This document shows positions 13,601 through 24,226 of a stretch of DNA of 64,000 nt, one piece after another. Source of the DNA: Hyaloscypha bicolor E (lineage: Eukaryota > Ascomycota > Leotiomycetes > Helotiales > Hyaloscyphaceae); contig NW_020194575.1 of the NCBI RefSeq assembly GCF_002865645.1, positions 373,247 to 437,246 of the forward strand, given 5' to 3'. A program made the position numbers and the translations under genes. The notes under the pieces were generated by a model. It was not told where the DNA came from, made no database searches, and saw only the letters and a list, made by a program, of their open reading frames with translations. The stretch's first letter is position 1, and every line of letters begins with the position of its first letter.

Positions 13601-16600
13601 TTAAGAGTAGATATAAGATATATAACTCTAAACTCTTAGCTATTATTCTAGTATTCTATACTTAGTAATATTACCTAGTATATACCCGGTATACTATTAT
13701 TATTAAGACAAATTATAATAACTTAAAATACTTTATAACTAAGAAAAAACTAAATAGTTAATAAATAAGATAGGCAGAGAAGCTAGCTGCCTTTAACTTT
13801 GTCTTAGAATACTAGCTAGGATATAGTAATCCCGCTAATAGGCTATTAAGAAGGCCAGACTTTATAGCAGGTATAAATAAAGACACTTTACTACCTATGC
13901 TTTATAATAAGCTATAGAATATAGAATAGAAAACCCTATAAGTAGTAATAATAGGATACCATACTATTCCTATAATACCGTAATATAAGGCCCAGGAAAG
14001 AAGAGGTAGGTACTCCTCAATTAGCGAGATACTAAGAAATTCCAAAGAGGAAGTCTATTTTAGTAACGGAATAGCACCAGAGATACCATTACTTAAGCCT
14101 ATTACTAGTATAACTAGTTATAAATAGTATATACTACGGATTCTAGCTATATAAGTAGCTAGGTCCGAAATAGTATATGAGGAAAGTAGAGAGATATTAC
14201 TTAAACTATTATTATAGTACTAAAGGCTTGATCTATTAGTATAATACCGGTAATATAAATAGTTCTTAAAGGAAACCTCTACTAGAGCTATTAAGACTTA
14301 GGAACTTAATATATCTAGGTTATTAAGATATCAGGGCACTATCTATATACTAAATAAGCTAGCTCTCAAAGAAGAATTACTATAAGCTAACTATAATAAT
14401 CCTATAGGTAGGCATTTTAGTACTAGTAAGATACTAGAGATTCTCTAGAGAAAGTACTTCTAGTAAAGTATAAGAAAGGACATAAAAAACTACATTAGAA
14501 CTTATCCTATATATTAACGGACTAAGGTAAAGAGATATCTACTATATGGCATATTTAGTTTATTTCCCTTCCTCTCTAAGCTATAGCAAGAAATTATTAT
14601 AGACTTTATTACGGGGCTACTTCTTTCTAGGTTTCGTAATAAAGTATATAATTCTATACTTATTATTATTAATAAATATATAAAAATAGTATAATATATT
14701 CCGATTACTAAGGAAGTCTCGGCTCCTAAGCTAATAAAGCTATTTATATACCATATTATTAAAGACTTCGGTACGCCTATAGGCATAACCTCTAATAAAG
14801 GATCTGTCTTTATAAGCAAGTTCTAGTTAAGTCTATATTTCTACTTAAAGATTTAATAATAGCTAAGTATAGTATTCTACCCGTAAACTAATAAATAAAC
14901 AGAAAATCTAAACTAAACTCTAGAATAATACTTGAGATACTATACTAGCTACTAGTAGGATAACTAGGTAATAAAGCTTACTCTTATAGAATTCACGTAT
15001 AATAACTCTATATATTTAATAATAGGAATATCCCTATTCTATATCTTATACGGATTCTATTCCAGTATTAAACTATATATTAAGGATAATATTCTAGAAA
15101 AAGAAGCACTAGTAGTATAGGAAAAAGTATAAAGAATTCAAGTAAAACGGAAGGCACTAGAGAAATAATAGTAAGAAGTAGTAAATATATAGAAAAAGCA
15201 CTATAATAAGAAATATATTAATAAGAAGTTTAAGATATATAATAAAGTCATGCTTTATATAAAGAATATTTAATAGCTATAACCTAGTATAAAGCTAGTA
15301 AATAGATATCTCGGCTTCTTTAAAGTTCTAGAAATTATAGAAATATATAAACAGGTATATTACTTGGAATTACTACTATTATATTAGATTTATAATATTT
15401 TCCATATTTCTTTCTTAGAACTATAGTACCCGCAAGCTAGTACTATAATAGAACCAGAGCCGGTCGAGATTAAAAATAAAGAGAAATTTGAGGTAGAATC
15501 TATTATAGCCTATAAGAAGGGCAGAAAAGAAAGAAAGTATCTCGTTTATTAGAAAGGCTACTTACTAGTAAATAATATATAGGAACCACTAAGTAATCTA
15601 GAGAATATAGCTTAAGAATTACAAGAATACTTGGAAAAGAGTAATATCATAATACTATTAGCCAAACGGAGACGCAAAAAATAAATGCTTTTATTAGGAA
15701 ACTATTAAAAAACCATATATTTATTCTTGGAAAAACCATATGAAAATTATTAAAAACTCTAATTTCTATATCCCATAAATATCCTACCCTTATAACTACT
15801 CTTTACTATCCTTATTATTATTCTTATTAGGATTCTCTCGAGAAACAGGTAATAAATTAGCCTATAAAGCTATTAGCTATTAGCAAGAAATAAGAAAGAA
15901 ATAAGCTTACTTAATACTAAAGAATATTAATTATACTATTAAGAGCACTTTGCACTTATACCAAGCTAGTAAGAATTACTTAACCCATTTCTTGGATTAT
16001 TAGGAGAATCCGTTAGCCTCGAATAATAGCTTTAATACGAGAAGTATATATAATTTAGTATAGAAGAAGGGCAGTAATAGCCTTCTCTCTTTCGGGCAAA
16101 GGATAGGAAAAACGCTTATATGCATTAATAGCTTAAAGAAGGCGGTTTAACCATACTATATATACTTGAGAAATCTTAGATAATATTAGAATAAGAAATA
16201 AAAAAAGGAATTTATAACTTATAGGATTATACTTCTTATTCTTAAAGTAGTAGTAATTATATACCAAGTAATTATTACTCTTAATATAAGTAAGGTCAGG
16301 AAACTTAGTAATATTCTTAGAATATTAAAAATAGCAAGGGCAAATCAAGAATATGGGAGTATTAGCCAAACGGGTAGTAATAGGCTAACGAGTACTAAGA
16401 GAAGTATTTATCTTAATAAATAAAGAAGTAAAAGAGGGAATTAGAAAGGGACTTAAATAAAGCTTAAATAAGGCTTAAAGGAGCTTAAAGGAGCTTAAAA
16501 AAGGCTTAAAGAAGAAAGGCAAGGAATAAGGAGAAGCTAGGTATAGTATTATAGTTAAGGAAAAGGAAGGTTAGTTAGTGGAAAAAGGGAGGCCTTTTTA

Positions 16601-17050
16601 TAATACCCTCTCCCCAAATAGTAATCGCAAATTCGGAACCGGCTCTATACTAGGAATACCCAGAAAATTCCAAAGAAGGGATTCACGAACGAACCAGAAG
16701 ATCGGATTACTTTTCCAAGCTCTTAGGCCTATAGAACAACGATTTATTCGCAAATAGAGGCTAAGTTAGGATTTACGAACTAATTAGAAGATCGGATAAG
16801 CTTTATATCTAATAGTATATACTATATTCGTATTACCTTTACAAGGGGAAATTACCAGAGGCGATTTGCGAACTAGCTAGGAAGGGTTAGTAAACTATAT
16901 CCTCAACTCTATTACCTGGTGTAATAATAGGGCAATTATAGGGAGTCTTTAGGGAAAGCCAGTAGCCAGGAAAGTTTCAGGGAAATATTTGTAAAGCTAT
17001 TTGCAGTTTTCCCAGGCCTCTTGGGGACAAGGGCCCAGAGGGGAGGTTAA

Positions 17051-17353
17051 TATAATAGGCATACGTAATGGCGCATGGACAGGTATTAGATATCGTAGAT
17101 CTAGTTTCCTATTTTGGGTATAGCTTGTAATCGGAATCATATGAATCACATGGGATTTCCTAATTAAGTAAAGGGCTTCGCATGCCTGGCTAAGCACTAG
17201 AGAATATATAGGGAGACGCTCCTAGCTTTAGAAGGGGCATTAATTAGTCTCTTATTAGAATCAATTCTTGGAATCAGTTACACTTGCAAGCGTCACTCCG
17301 CAGCTTACTTACCTTAACTACTTATGCATTACCCTGCTATTACGTGCCTTACA
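17051..17353 (+). repeat. 3' LTR of the chromovirus (family A)
   Basis: 303 bp, matching the 5' LTR at 10,362-10,664, followed by the TSD TAAAG. It keeps more C and G than its partner (for example at GGCGCATGG and the ACA terminus). RIP was therefore weaker here, or repair or recombination refreshed this end. Confidence 0.88.
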
Positions 17354-17365
17354 TAAAGCTTATTT

Positions 17366-17800
17366 CTCTACTAATATTAGGACCTTAATAGGCTAGGGAT
17401 ACTCCGTTTAGTACTTTTAGTATTTTATAATATATAGGATATAATTATATATAAGATATATTTATATATAAAATATATTCTCTACTAATATTAGAAGTTT
17501 AGAAGACTAGAGATACGGTATTTAGTATTTTTAATACTTTATAATATATAAAATATAATTATATACGAGATATATTTATATATAAAATATATCTATATTT
17601 AAAATATATCTATATTTAAAATATATTCTTTATTAATATAAGGGCCTTAATAGACTAGGAATATAGTATTTGGTGCCTTTAGTATCTTATAGGTATATAT
17701 ATATTTTAAGTATAGGAAATATATATATATATTCTTAAAAATATATTTCCTAAATAATTATAAGTAAAAAATAAAGAAATATATATCTTGCCTACCTTTT
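17366..17800. repeat. AT-rich imperfect tandem repeat
   Basis: A unit starting CTCTACTAATATTAG repeats at 17,366 and 17,480 (114-bp period) and again, more diverged and longer, from about 17,628. Each unit ends in runs of ATATATTTATATATAAAA. It sits directly outside the 3' LTR. No coding content is seen. Confidence 0.65.
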
Positions 17801-18388
17801 ATATATATATCGGAGGCTAAAGAATAGCCAAAGAAAGCCTTATTTTATAATAAAATTATAAAAATTAGCTTGTAAAGTATAACGGCAGGAATAAAGCAAT
17901 GAAATAATACTCAAAGATCTATAATTCCAATGTCCTATAGAATCTAAAGCTAAGGAGAGAAGGAGTGAGGTGTGGCAGTAGATAAGTAGGTATGGCCAAG
18001 ACTACTGAAACGCCGAGCTTTGGAAGCGAGCTTGGTTTGAACCATAGCTTGGAACCATAGCTGAAACCAACCCCTTGGCTGAAACCACGTCCGTATCAAC
18101 CATGTGACACCAGCCGTCACATAAAGTATAGGGAAAGGGACTAGAAGGGAATTTAATTCTTAATTATATAAGTATCCGTTCTAGGGTTTACCTAGAGAGG
18201 GTACTTATATATTCTAATTAGAGTTAGTCTCCTGTTATTTCCTCTTTGGATATATATTCATATTTTAGGAATGCTATACAAGCAAAACAGGGATGTTACA
18301 GGGATTGGCAGGGGTATACTATTTTTGTATCTATCTTAGCTTGGCATGCGCGCAAGAAGAAGACTAAATTATTTAAGGCTCCTTAAGA
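17801..18388. other. Transition from AT-rich block to gene space
   Basis: Base composition rises to normal from about 17,900. No gene is seen. The stretch would contain the 3' UTR and terminator of the Clr5 gene, whose stop is at 18,389. A short inverted sequence TGTGACACCAGCCGTCACA occurs at about 18,106-18,124. Confidence 0.4.
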
Positions 18389-20133
18389 CTAATTGCTCTC
18401 TAGCTCAATCTCATCAAGTCCCAAAGCCTCGTTCGTCTCTGCTCGTACTTCCGCAGCCTCAGCTACTCGCCCCATCTCGCGAAGCCTTTTCTCCAGACGT
18501 GTCTTTATATACAACACACAGGCATGAAACTTGCCTACTATTTCTTCTAATCTTCCAATAGCCTCTCGAAGTCTGAATTCGTCGTTCTCTTCGTGACGAC
18601 CTAGAAAGTGCCCACCCCACGCGATCAAATCAAGTGAATCGGCAACCAGGTATTCGTGTCTCCCAAGTTCTTTGCAACAAATAACGACTTCTTCTAATAC
18701 TTCTATTGCCTCGGCATATTGGCCGTGGTTATATAAGCTATATCCATAAGAACACTTGATATTAACAATTCTTGCGTCGAATTTGCCAAATTCCTGTTCT
18801 CCTCGTATTAACAGGTCGTGAAGAAGTTGGAGAACATTTGAACTCTTTTCGATATCCAGGAACCCAGTGTAAGAGAAAAGTGTGGTACGGTGAAACTGCC
18901 CCAAGGAATTCGCAAACGCATCGCAAATACACTTGTATGCTTCGATAAGAGTGAACTCAAACTGCGACTCCTCTATATCAGCGAGCTGAGAAAATAGCTG
19001 TCTCCAGGGGTGTCCGTCGGCCAAAAGCAGTGTTGCTACATCCCGAATATGGGTGCGAAGTAAAGTATCAATGTGGTTATAGCCGTGGCGTCTGATGTAG
19101 AGAAGAGAGTAAAACACAGACTCGAGTGTTCTTGGGTGTTGGCTTCGAAGAAAATTATTGGTGATGCTTGAAGCTTTGGAAAAGAACCGACGGCCTTCGA
19201 CGAACGAGTTTGAACTCATCAAGCGAACGCCGGAGGAGCATAGGTCAGCAAAATCGGCTGGATGGTTGCATTTTATGGTTTTATTGGTGCTGCTGATAAG
19301 ATTACCTTCATCATCGGTTTTGAAAAGTCCACTATCGAACGCCCCACTAAAATAGGTCGTGATGCTGGCGAATAGCTTCTCGGGCACGAGAAGACTTTGA
19401 GGTGGCAAGGGCGAAGAAGGTATTTCAAAGGACTGTATCTCGGGATTCGAGAACAGAATTTGTCGGGTCTGGTTGACGTTGAGATTTCCAAGCATACCGC
19501 TGCCCTGCGGGGAGCCCAGAGCAAATGATTGAACGCCGCTTGGTTCTGGGCACCGGGGTGCGAGCCAATTAGCACCTCTTTCTCCAATGTCGAGGATGGA
19601 TGCGGATTCCGGGTTCGGTAACGGCACTGGCGTCCAGCACTTAATTGCTGGCGGCGTCAGAGGTCCAGGTAGCTGGGGCCGAGCTTCCGGATCCAAAATC
19701 CCTTTCCGCTTAAAGTACCGCAGAACATCGTCAATTGTAGCCGCCTTTCCCCTTACCCTGAAAGCCGATTCCTTGCCGGCAGCTTCTCTCTGCATTTGCT
19801 TTCTCAACATTGCCCAGGCCTCTTCTTCTTTTGTCTTCTTGTCCAGATTCCATTTCTTGATGCGGTCCTTGTACATCTTGGCACTGAGTGATGTTAGTAA
19901 TGTCCCAGGAGTGAGCTCTACCTTTGATTCACTTACGTTGCTCGATGGCCATGTTCTCGTTCCATGACTGCCATCACCTCTTTCAGGGTCTTCTCTTCGT
20001 CGATGTAGAGCCGTTTGATCAGCGGTCGGAAACGGTTCCATTCAGCGCGAGACGAAGCATGGCCGCAAGAAGCTGTCGCATTGGGTCCTGGCCCCGGAGC
20101 TGGTTTCGCAATGTTGGGTTGAAGGTCAGACAT
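18389..20133 (-). CDS. Clr5-domain protein with TPR-like C-terminal region
   Basis: Two exons (20,133-19,937 and 19,883-18,389) joined across a 53-bp intron with GTAAGT donor, an ACTAAC branch point and CAG acceptor give 563 residues in frame. The intron splits the Clr5 domain: exon 1 ends in LYIDEEKTLKEVMAVMERE and exon 2 continues with MYKDRIKKWNLDKK, so the domain covers about residues 30-85. Clr5 was named for a fission-yeast silencing factor. In moulds the domain is widespread at the N-terminus of proteins of unknown role, probably nuclear and DNA- or chromatin-related. The C-terminal third has helical repeat character (QYAEAIEVLEEVVICCKEL), suggesting TPR-type protein interaction. A middle Pro/Ser-rich linker carries no known motif. 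The gene is intact although it borders the repeat block. Function beyond the domain is not known. Confidence 0.88.
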
Positions 20134-20477
20134 GGTGCCCTGTCACAGCCTTGCAGCTTCGCGGTGGGAAATTTTGCAATGAAGGAACGGAAATTGTAGT
20201 TGGAGTGATACGCCAGCTTCCGTGTGCCCACAAGATTTCGAGTCTCGAAAGTATGGGTCAGTTCCTTGCACTATTTTATTTAGTAAGGGAGATATATATA
20301 GAGGCAAGAGCGTTGTTGGAAGTGAGGCTGCGGGTCAAATGAGGCTGGGGGGTGTGGGTGGATGACCTAGTCATTGGCGATGGAACCGATCAAAAGTACC
20401 ATGCAGCTCGAGCGCCTCAAACGCCACAAATGCAATATTGCCCTATTATTATGAATGTAAAATTATCGCCTAAAAGC
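20134..20477. other. Upstream region of the Clr5 gene, no gene seen
   Basis: Normal composition, no supportable reading frame with family similarity. It contains the promoter of the minus-strand Clr5 gene, with TATATATA at about 20,291-20,298 roughly 160 bp upstream of the start codon. Confidence 0.35.
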
Positions 20478-20906
20478 ATACGCTGCCAAACGCCCCCTCC
20501 CCCATTCGACTAGCGTGTGGCGCCCCAGCCCTGTAGCAACCCCTGCCCGCCCCAAGCACCGCCTGTAAGGCCTGTAAGGCCTGTAGAAACCCCCCTAAGA
20601 TTTGTGAGAGCCTGACAGGCCCCAATATACGCTGCCACTCTGGCAGCGTATTTTTTTTGGGATTTTCCTCGTTCCCACCGAGGATTTCTTATTTTCTATA
20701 GGGCATATCTCCAGGCTATAGCTATAGGGGTATAAATGCCTTGTTCCCACCGAGCCTTCTTAAAATCCTCGTTCCCACCGAGGATTTCTTACAGGCTTCA
20801 AATGCCCTAAAGGCCCTGTAGAATCTCCCTCCAGGGGCCCCCTGTTACGCCAGTCCTAATTAGTCCAAGCCACAAAAAAATACGCTGCGCGGCGCTGGCA
20901 GCGTAT
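20478..20906. mobile_element. GC-rich inverted-repeat element (MITE-like)
   Basis: An 11-bp motif ATACGCTGCCA at 20,478-20,488 is matched by its reverse complement TGGCAGCGTAT at 20,896-20,906. The same pair also forms a perfect hairpin at 20,627-20,651 with a 3-base loop, and a further half-copy ATACGCTGC starts at 20,880. Inside, a GTTCCCACCGAG box occurs three times (near 20,671, 20,743 and 20,773), and CCTGTA-type repeats are frequent. No transposase frame and no clear target duplication were found. It looks like a non-autonomous, possibly composite element. Confidence 0.45.
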
Positions 20907-21181
20907 TATTTCGTAATGAATACCCTCGAACTAAGTACTTTATAATACATATACGAATATCCTCGGGATTCTCTTATATAGGATCTAATATCTTTTCTAA
21001 GTAGCCTCTTTTAAAAAGAGGAAGCTACTTATTAAGCGGCTTTAACTCAAAATCAGGGTGATTTTGAGCTAAGTTAAGGTTTATTAAGGATTACCGAGAC
21101 ATATCGAATATAAAAGAGTATATTTGTAATAGAAAGTATACTAGTAGAAGTAGTGGTTGAGTTTTTATATATAAGTAAAGT
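20907..21181. other. Short non-coding stretch with two hairpins
   Basis: Two foldbacks are visible: GTAGC...GCTAC around 21,002-21,028 enclosing CTCTTTT/AAAAGAG, and CTCAAAATC...GATTTTGAG around 21,046-21,068. No gene. They may be the edge of another small element. Confidence 0.4.
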
Positions 21182-21787
21182 CAGGCTCGGCAAAAATACC
21201 TGAGGCATCGATACCGGTATTGATAGTATTAGGTATTTTTCAGGTATCGTAAGAATCGATACGTATCGATACCTTATCGATTCTTACCCCTAAAAATTAT
21301 CTCTTTATTTTATTATTTTATTTATATAAGAATATATTCATATATAATTCCTTTGATTTCTAGTCTGTCTATTAAAAAATTTATTTACTATTATTAATAA
21401 AATTTAATAATATCTTAAATTTAAAATACCTCTCGTATTCGGAGAATTAAGCCCCGTATTCGTATTTCTTATCAAGGCACTAAATATATAAGCGAGCCTC
21501 ACGAAAATCTCAAAAGCTCATTTTTACTTAAAATGGCCGCATTGAGATTAGTTTTAGCCTAAAGTATAAGATAAGTAGCTAGATAGAAAGCCTAAATTAA
21601 GGAGAATATTTGTGCTACCAAAAATTTTCTTGTAAGAGAAGTAGTTCGAAAGTTAATTGTGATTAAAGGGGAAAATTAGGTTCAGGGAATCGATACTACT
21701 ATCGATACTATTGATACTATCGATACCTTACGATTCTGGCATCGATACCTATCGATACCGGAAATTTAGGTATTTTTGCCGAGCCTG
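21182..21787. mobile_element. hAT-type MITE with perfect 8-bp target duplication
   Basis: The 606-bp element starts and ends with the same 20-bp terminal inverted repeat, CAGGCTCGGCAAAAATACCT. It is flanked by an exact 8-bp duplication AGTAAAGT (21,174-21,181 and 21,788-21,795). CAG-starting termini with 8-bp duplications are the hallmark of the hAT superfamily. Both subterminal zones are packed with ATCGATAC/GTATCGAT motifs (21,206-21,287 and 21,689-21,761), like the transposase-binding repeats of known hAT elements. No transposase frame exists inside, so it would need an element elsewhere. It is not RIP-saturated, which suggests few similar copies or a recent insertion. Confidence 0.88.
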
Positions 21788-22050
21788 AGTAAAGTAAAGT
21801 AAGAATTAAAAAATAAAGGAAAATCATATATTCTTATAGTAAGTTCTAATATTCTAGTTATTTAATTTGTAATATTTACTAATAGAATTACTATTATTAC
21901 TAAGTACTTAAGTCGAGGTAATTCTAGAGGTATCATTGAGCTTCGGCTCGCTTATCAAGCGTTACTACCCCCTGATTGGGTGGCGAGGGCGGGAGGGGCC
22001 GGAGCGCTACCCGATTAGGCTAGCTCGTCACGTGTATGCATCACGTGCTC

Positions 22051-22164
22051 ATTAATCAGATTAATTATGAATATTCATGATTAATCTGATTAATGCGTGA
22101 ATAGAATATGATTAATAAGTATTTTTCGTGAATAGATTAGATTAATGGCCATTAATCTAATCTA
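22051..22164. repeat. Two long AT palindromes beside a truncated protease
   Basis: ATTAATCAGATTAAT (22,051-22,065) pairs perfectly with 22,080-22,094 around TGAATATTCA. A second perfect 32-bp palindrome lies at 22,133-22,164, centred on GGCC. Both are built from TTAAT/GATTA units. The adjacent CACGTG...CACGTG at 22,029-22,047 adds symmetry. The protease pseudogene stops being recognisable exactly at this block, so the palindromes may mark an insertion or rearrangement point. Confidence 0.6.
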
Positions 22165-22170
22165 ATCTAT

Positions 22171-22880
22171 TTATTTCTCACACTGCTCTCGGTGGGGATA
22201 GAAACCGGGCGCGAATCCAATGACGCCGCTGTACACAAAGTACCAATTAGAGAAGCTTCCAGGCCAGACATCTGTTGCTTCGACGAAAGGTTGAATTTTG
22301 ATCTCCAACCCGTTGAAGGATAGAGTGTCCTTGGAAATTGCTCCCTCTAAATTCATTCCTGCGTAATTGAAGATCAAGCTTCCGTGACCTCCATAGCGTG
22401 TCGAGGAATTTGTTGCATTGAAAATTGATATGTCATTTGAGTCGCAGAATTGGCTGTAACAATCGCTAGAAGGCACGAATAGGGTATCCTATTCTATATC
22501 TCTTGCCATAATAAATGACTGAGGTGGAGTGCCCATGCTTGCGTTGATGCCGTAAAGTATGAGAGCGATGTCCTTATAACGGGTCAGCTCACTGTATACA
22601 TAGCTTGGGTGTTTAATCGGATTTTATCGCCTTCAGCGAATCTCTCTTAGGGCGGTCATTCCTATCATGCTCAGTGAGAATGCGCTGCTGCGATGGGTCC
22701 GAGCGATATTTCCTCCGCGAGTCCTAGCACCGATTTAGGATTCGTCCCACCACGTTATTTCGTGAATCAAGTACTCACTTCTGAAATAGTATGGTGCTAT
22801 TCGTAGATAGGCAATCGATACGTGGCAGCATTCGCCGCTCCTAAAAGCAGCAGGGTATATCGTAACTTAAGGAACTTCAT
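22171..22880 (-). pseudogene. Truncated, mutated secreted aspartic protease (pepsin family A1)
   Basis: From an ATG at 22,880 a signal-peptide-like start (MKFLKLRYTLLLLGAANA) is followed by an in-frame TAG after LPIYE, then a GTGAGT donor. After a gap the frame reads ALILYGINASMGTPPQSF, the strand preceding the first catalytic Asp in A1 peptidases. The DTG motif itself reads DIE* and is followed by DTLFVPSSDC. The frame continues through FNATNSSTRY and GAISKDTLSFNGLEI to a stop at 22,171. The second half of the enzyme, with the second DTG, is missing and palindromic DNA takes its place. The changes are transitions of the RIP type. Secreted A1 proteases normally act at acidic pH on extracellular protein. 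This copy cannot be catalytic. Confidence 0.75.
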
Positions 22881-23441
22881 CTTCGTAGAGCTTCGTAAAA
22901 GAGGGAAATACACTATTTGAAATGTCGATTCTGAAGAGTTGTTGGATGCCGGATTTTACTCTACCGTTTTTCTCTTCTGATGAGTTATTTGGAGTCATTC
23001 AGCTGATCAAATGCTGCAGGTATGCTGGGCAGGGTCGAAAACTATAATTCCGTGACGCGTTGTAACCAGAAATAGAGACCGAGATTTTGTTAGGAACTTT
23101 GCAATATTTAAGCCATTCCTAGGACATTTGGCAGGAATGTGGTGCCTTTGTATGTTTAGAGACCTTGGCTGCTGACATCAGGGATGCTTGAAACCGGCTG
23201 CCTGAAATCCCTCAAGATCCTGATAATCCCTTCACTTGCGGGCAAGCCCTTTTCTCACTTGTGACCATCACATAATTCTCGTATCAAGGCGATTGTAATT
23301 TTAACCTAAATTAGTTAAAATTGGGAGAGTGTATAATGCATCAGTTCCCTCGATAACGCCGACATCTTTTCAAGTAATTTTGAAACGGGTACAATTTTGG
23401 AGGAATTATTCGTGTCCTGGGGTTCATTGGCATCAAAAGTA
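22881..23441. other. Intergenic, nothing recognised
   Basis: Normal composition, no reading frame with family similarity on either strand, no repeats noted. Confidence 0.35.
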
Positions 23442-24020
23442 TCATAACCAACTAACGATCACACTCGTCTTGACCTCAACGTGATACTTGTTACTCCAGT
23501 GCAACCCAGTTCTCAAAGAGAAATTCGGACACCGTTCTGAAGAAAGGGGGAAATAATACTCACACTCCAAATACTCTATGCTATCATCGCCTTGCTCCAC
23601 AAGCCCATTATTGATCATCCGAAAGAAGCGCTCCATGTGATTGAGTCTCTCCTTCGAAGTAACGAAGATAGGAGGGGCTGAATGCTCGAAGAGAACGCGA
23701 GGTTCCATCCACTCTTTAAGTCAATTTCGCAGTTCATCCCAGTCGAGGTAGTACCCATGCCACGTGAAGGGAAAACGGGAAAGTCTCCGGGGGTCGTCCC
23801 CATCGCCTCGGGACTTGAGGATCGATCAGGAGGTTTTGTTGGGAAGGCCTAAGTAGACCGCGTCGTTGTCGTCGAGCAGCTTGAAGAGCTCGAGGTGGAC
23901 TTCCGTGAGTAGGGAGATGATGGTAAGCCGAGACGGATGGGAAGGAGAGAAAGAGGCCGAGGTGTTGTCGGTACTGCAGGGGGAGAGTTGAACTGAGATA
24001 GAGTCTAGTATGTCCCACAA
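23442..24020 (-). pseudogene. F-box family protein, interrupted by two in-frame stops
   Basis: One minus-strand frame carries an F-box-like start (LLTEVHLELFKLLDDNDAVY, then LGLPN) and, after a TGA, continues as LKSRGDG...FTWHGYYLDWDELRN. A second TGA is followed by LKEWMEPRVLFEHSAPPIF and FVTSKERLNHMERFF. This layout matches the short fungal F-box proteins whose C-terminal half has a WMEPR-like segment. The three pieces are in the same phase, and no intron with good splice sites removes the stops. F-box proteins recruit substrates to SCF ubiquitin ligases. This copy is most simply a pseudogene. Its last exon or C-terminus is uncertain. Confidence 0.65.
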
Positions 24021-24226
24021 GGGGGTCTCGATGCACTCCCACCTTCTTCCAAAGTAGCATTGGCATCTCGGGAATATCGAGTTAGCATCGCCTCACAAAC
24101 TTAAGGACAATCACAAGGAACAGCCGAAATTTTACTCGCCTTCCAGATATTCATCTATTAACATTTAGCTCAACATTTGCAGCTTCTGGAAAGACCTTTG
24201 CCATAAATTAATCATAAGATAATAAA

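Larger units (their letters stand above)
10362..17353 (+). mobile_element. Full-length chromovirus (Ty3/gypsy LTR retrotransposon), RIP-inactivated
   Basis: A complete 7.0-kb element is bounded by 303-bp LTRs and a 5-bp target duplication TAAAG (10,357-10,361 and 17,354-17,358). In plus-strand order it holds: a gag-like region (about 10,900-11,600); a zinc-knuckle remnant near 11,775-11,890; a protease remnant reading VNSGIEANYI (D-to-N) near 12,030; reverse transcriptase with FILKKEGGLYLYINYRDLN near 12,700 and VYLNNILIY near 13,030; RNase H at about 13,430-13,850; integrase with ITSNKGSVFIS near 14,790; and a chromodomain at about 15,480-15,640 with YLVYWKGYLLVNNIWEPL. Catalytic Asp codons have become Asn and many codons are stops, so it cannot be autonomous. 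A purine tract precedes the 3' LTR at about 17,035-17,049. Confidence 0.9.

Noticed and set aside
14514..14819. Minus-strand frame opposite the chromovirus integrase
   Set aside because: Antisense shadow of the degraded integrase on the plus strand.
16997..17197. Minus-strand frame overlapping the 3' LTR
   Set aside because: Lies across the LTR boundary, no similarity, explained by the repeat.
18105..18300. Possible solo LTR starting TGTGAC and ending GTTACA
   Set aside because: The flanks do not match and no second copy was found, so boundaries could be chance.
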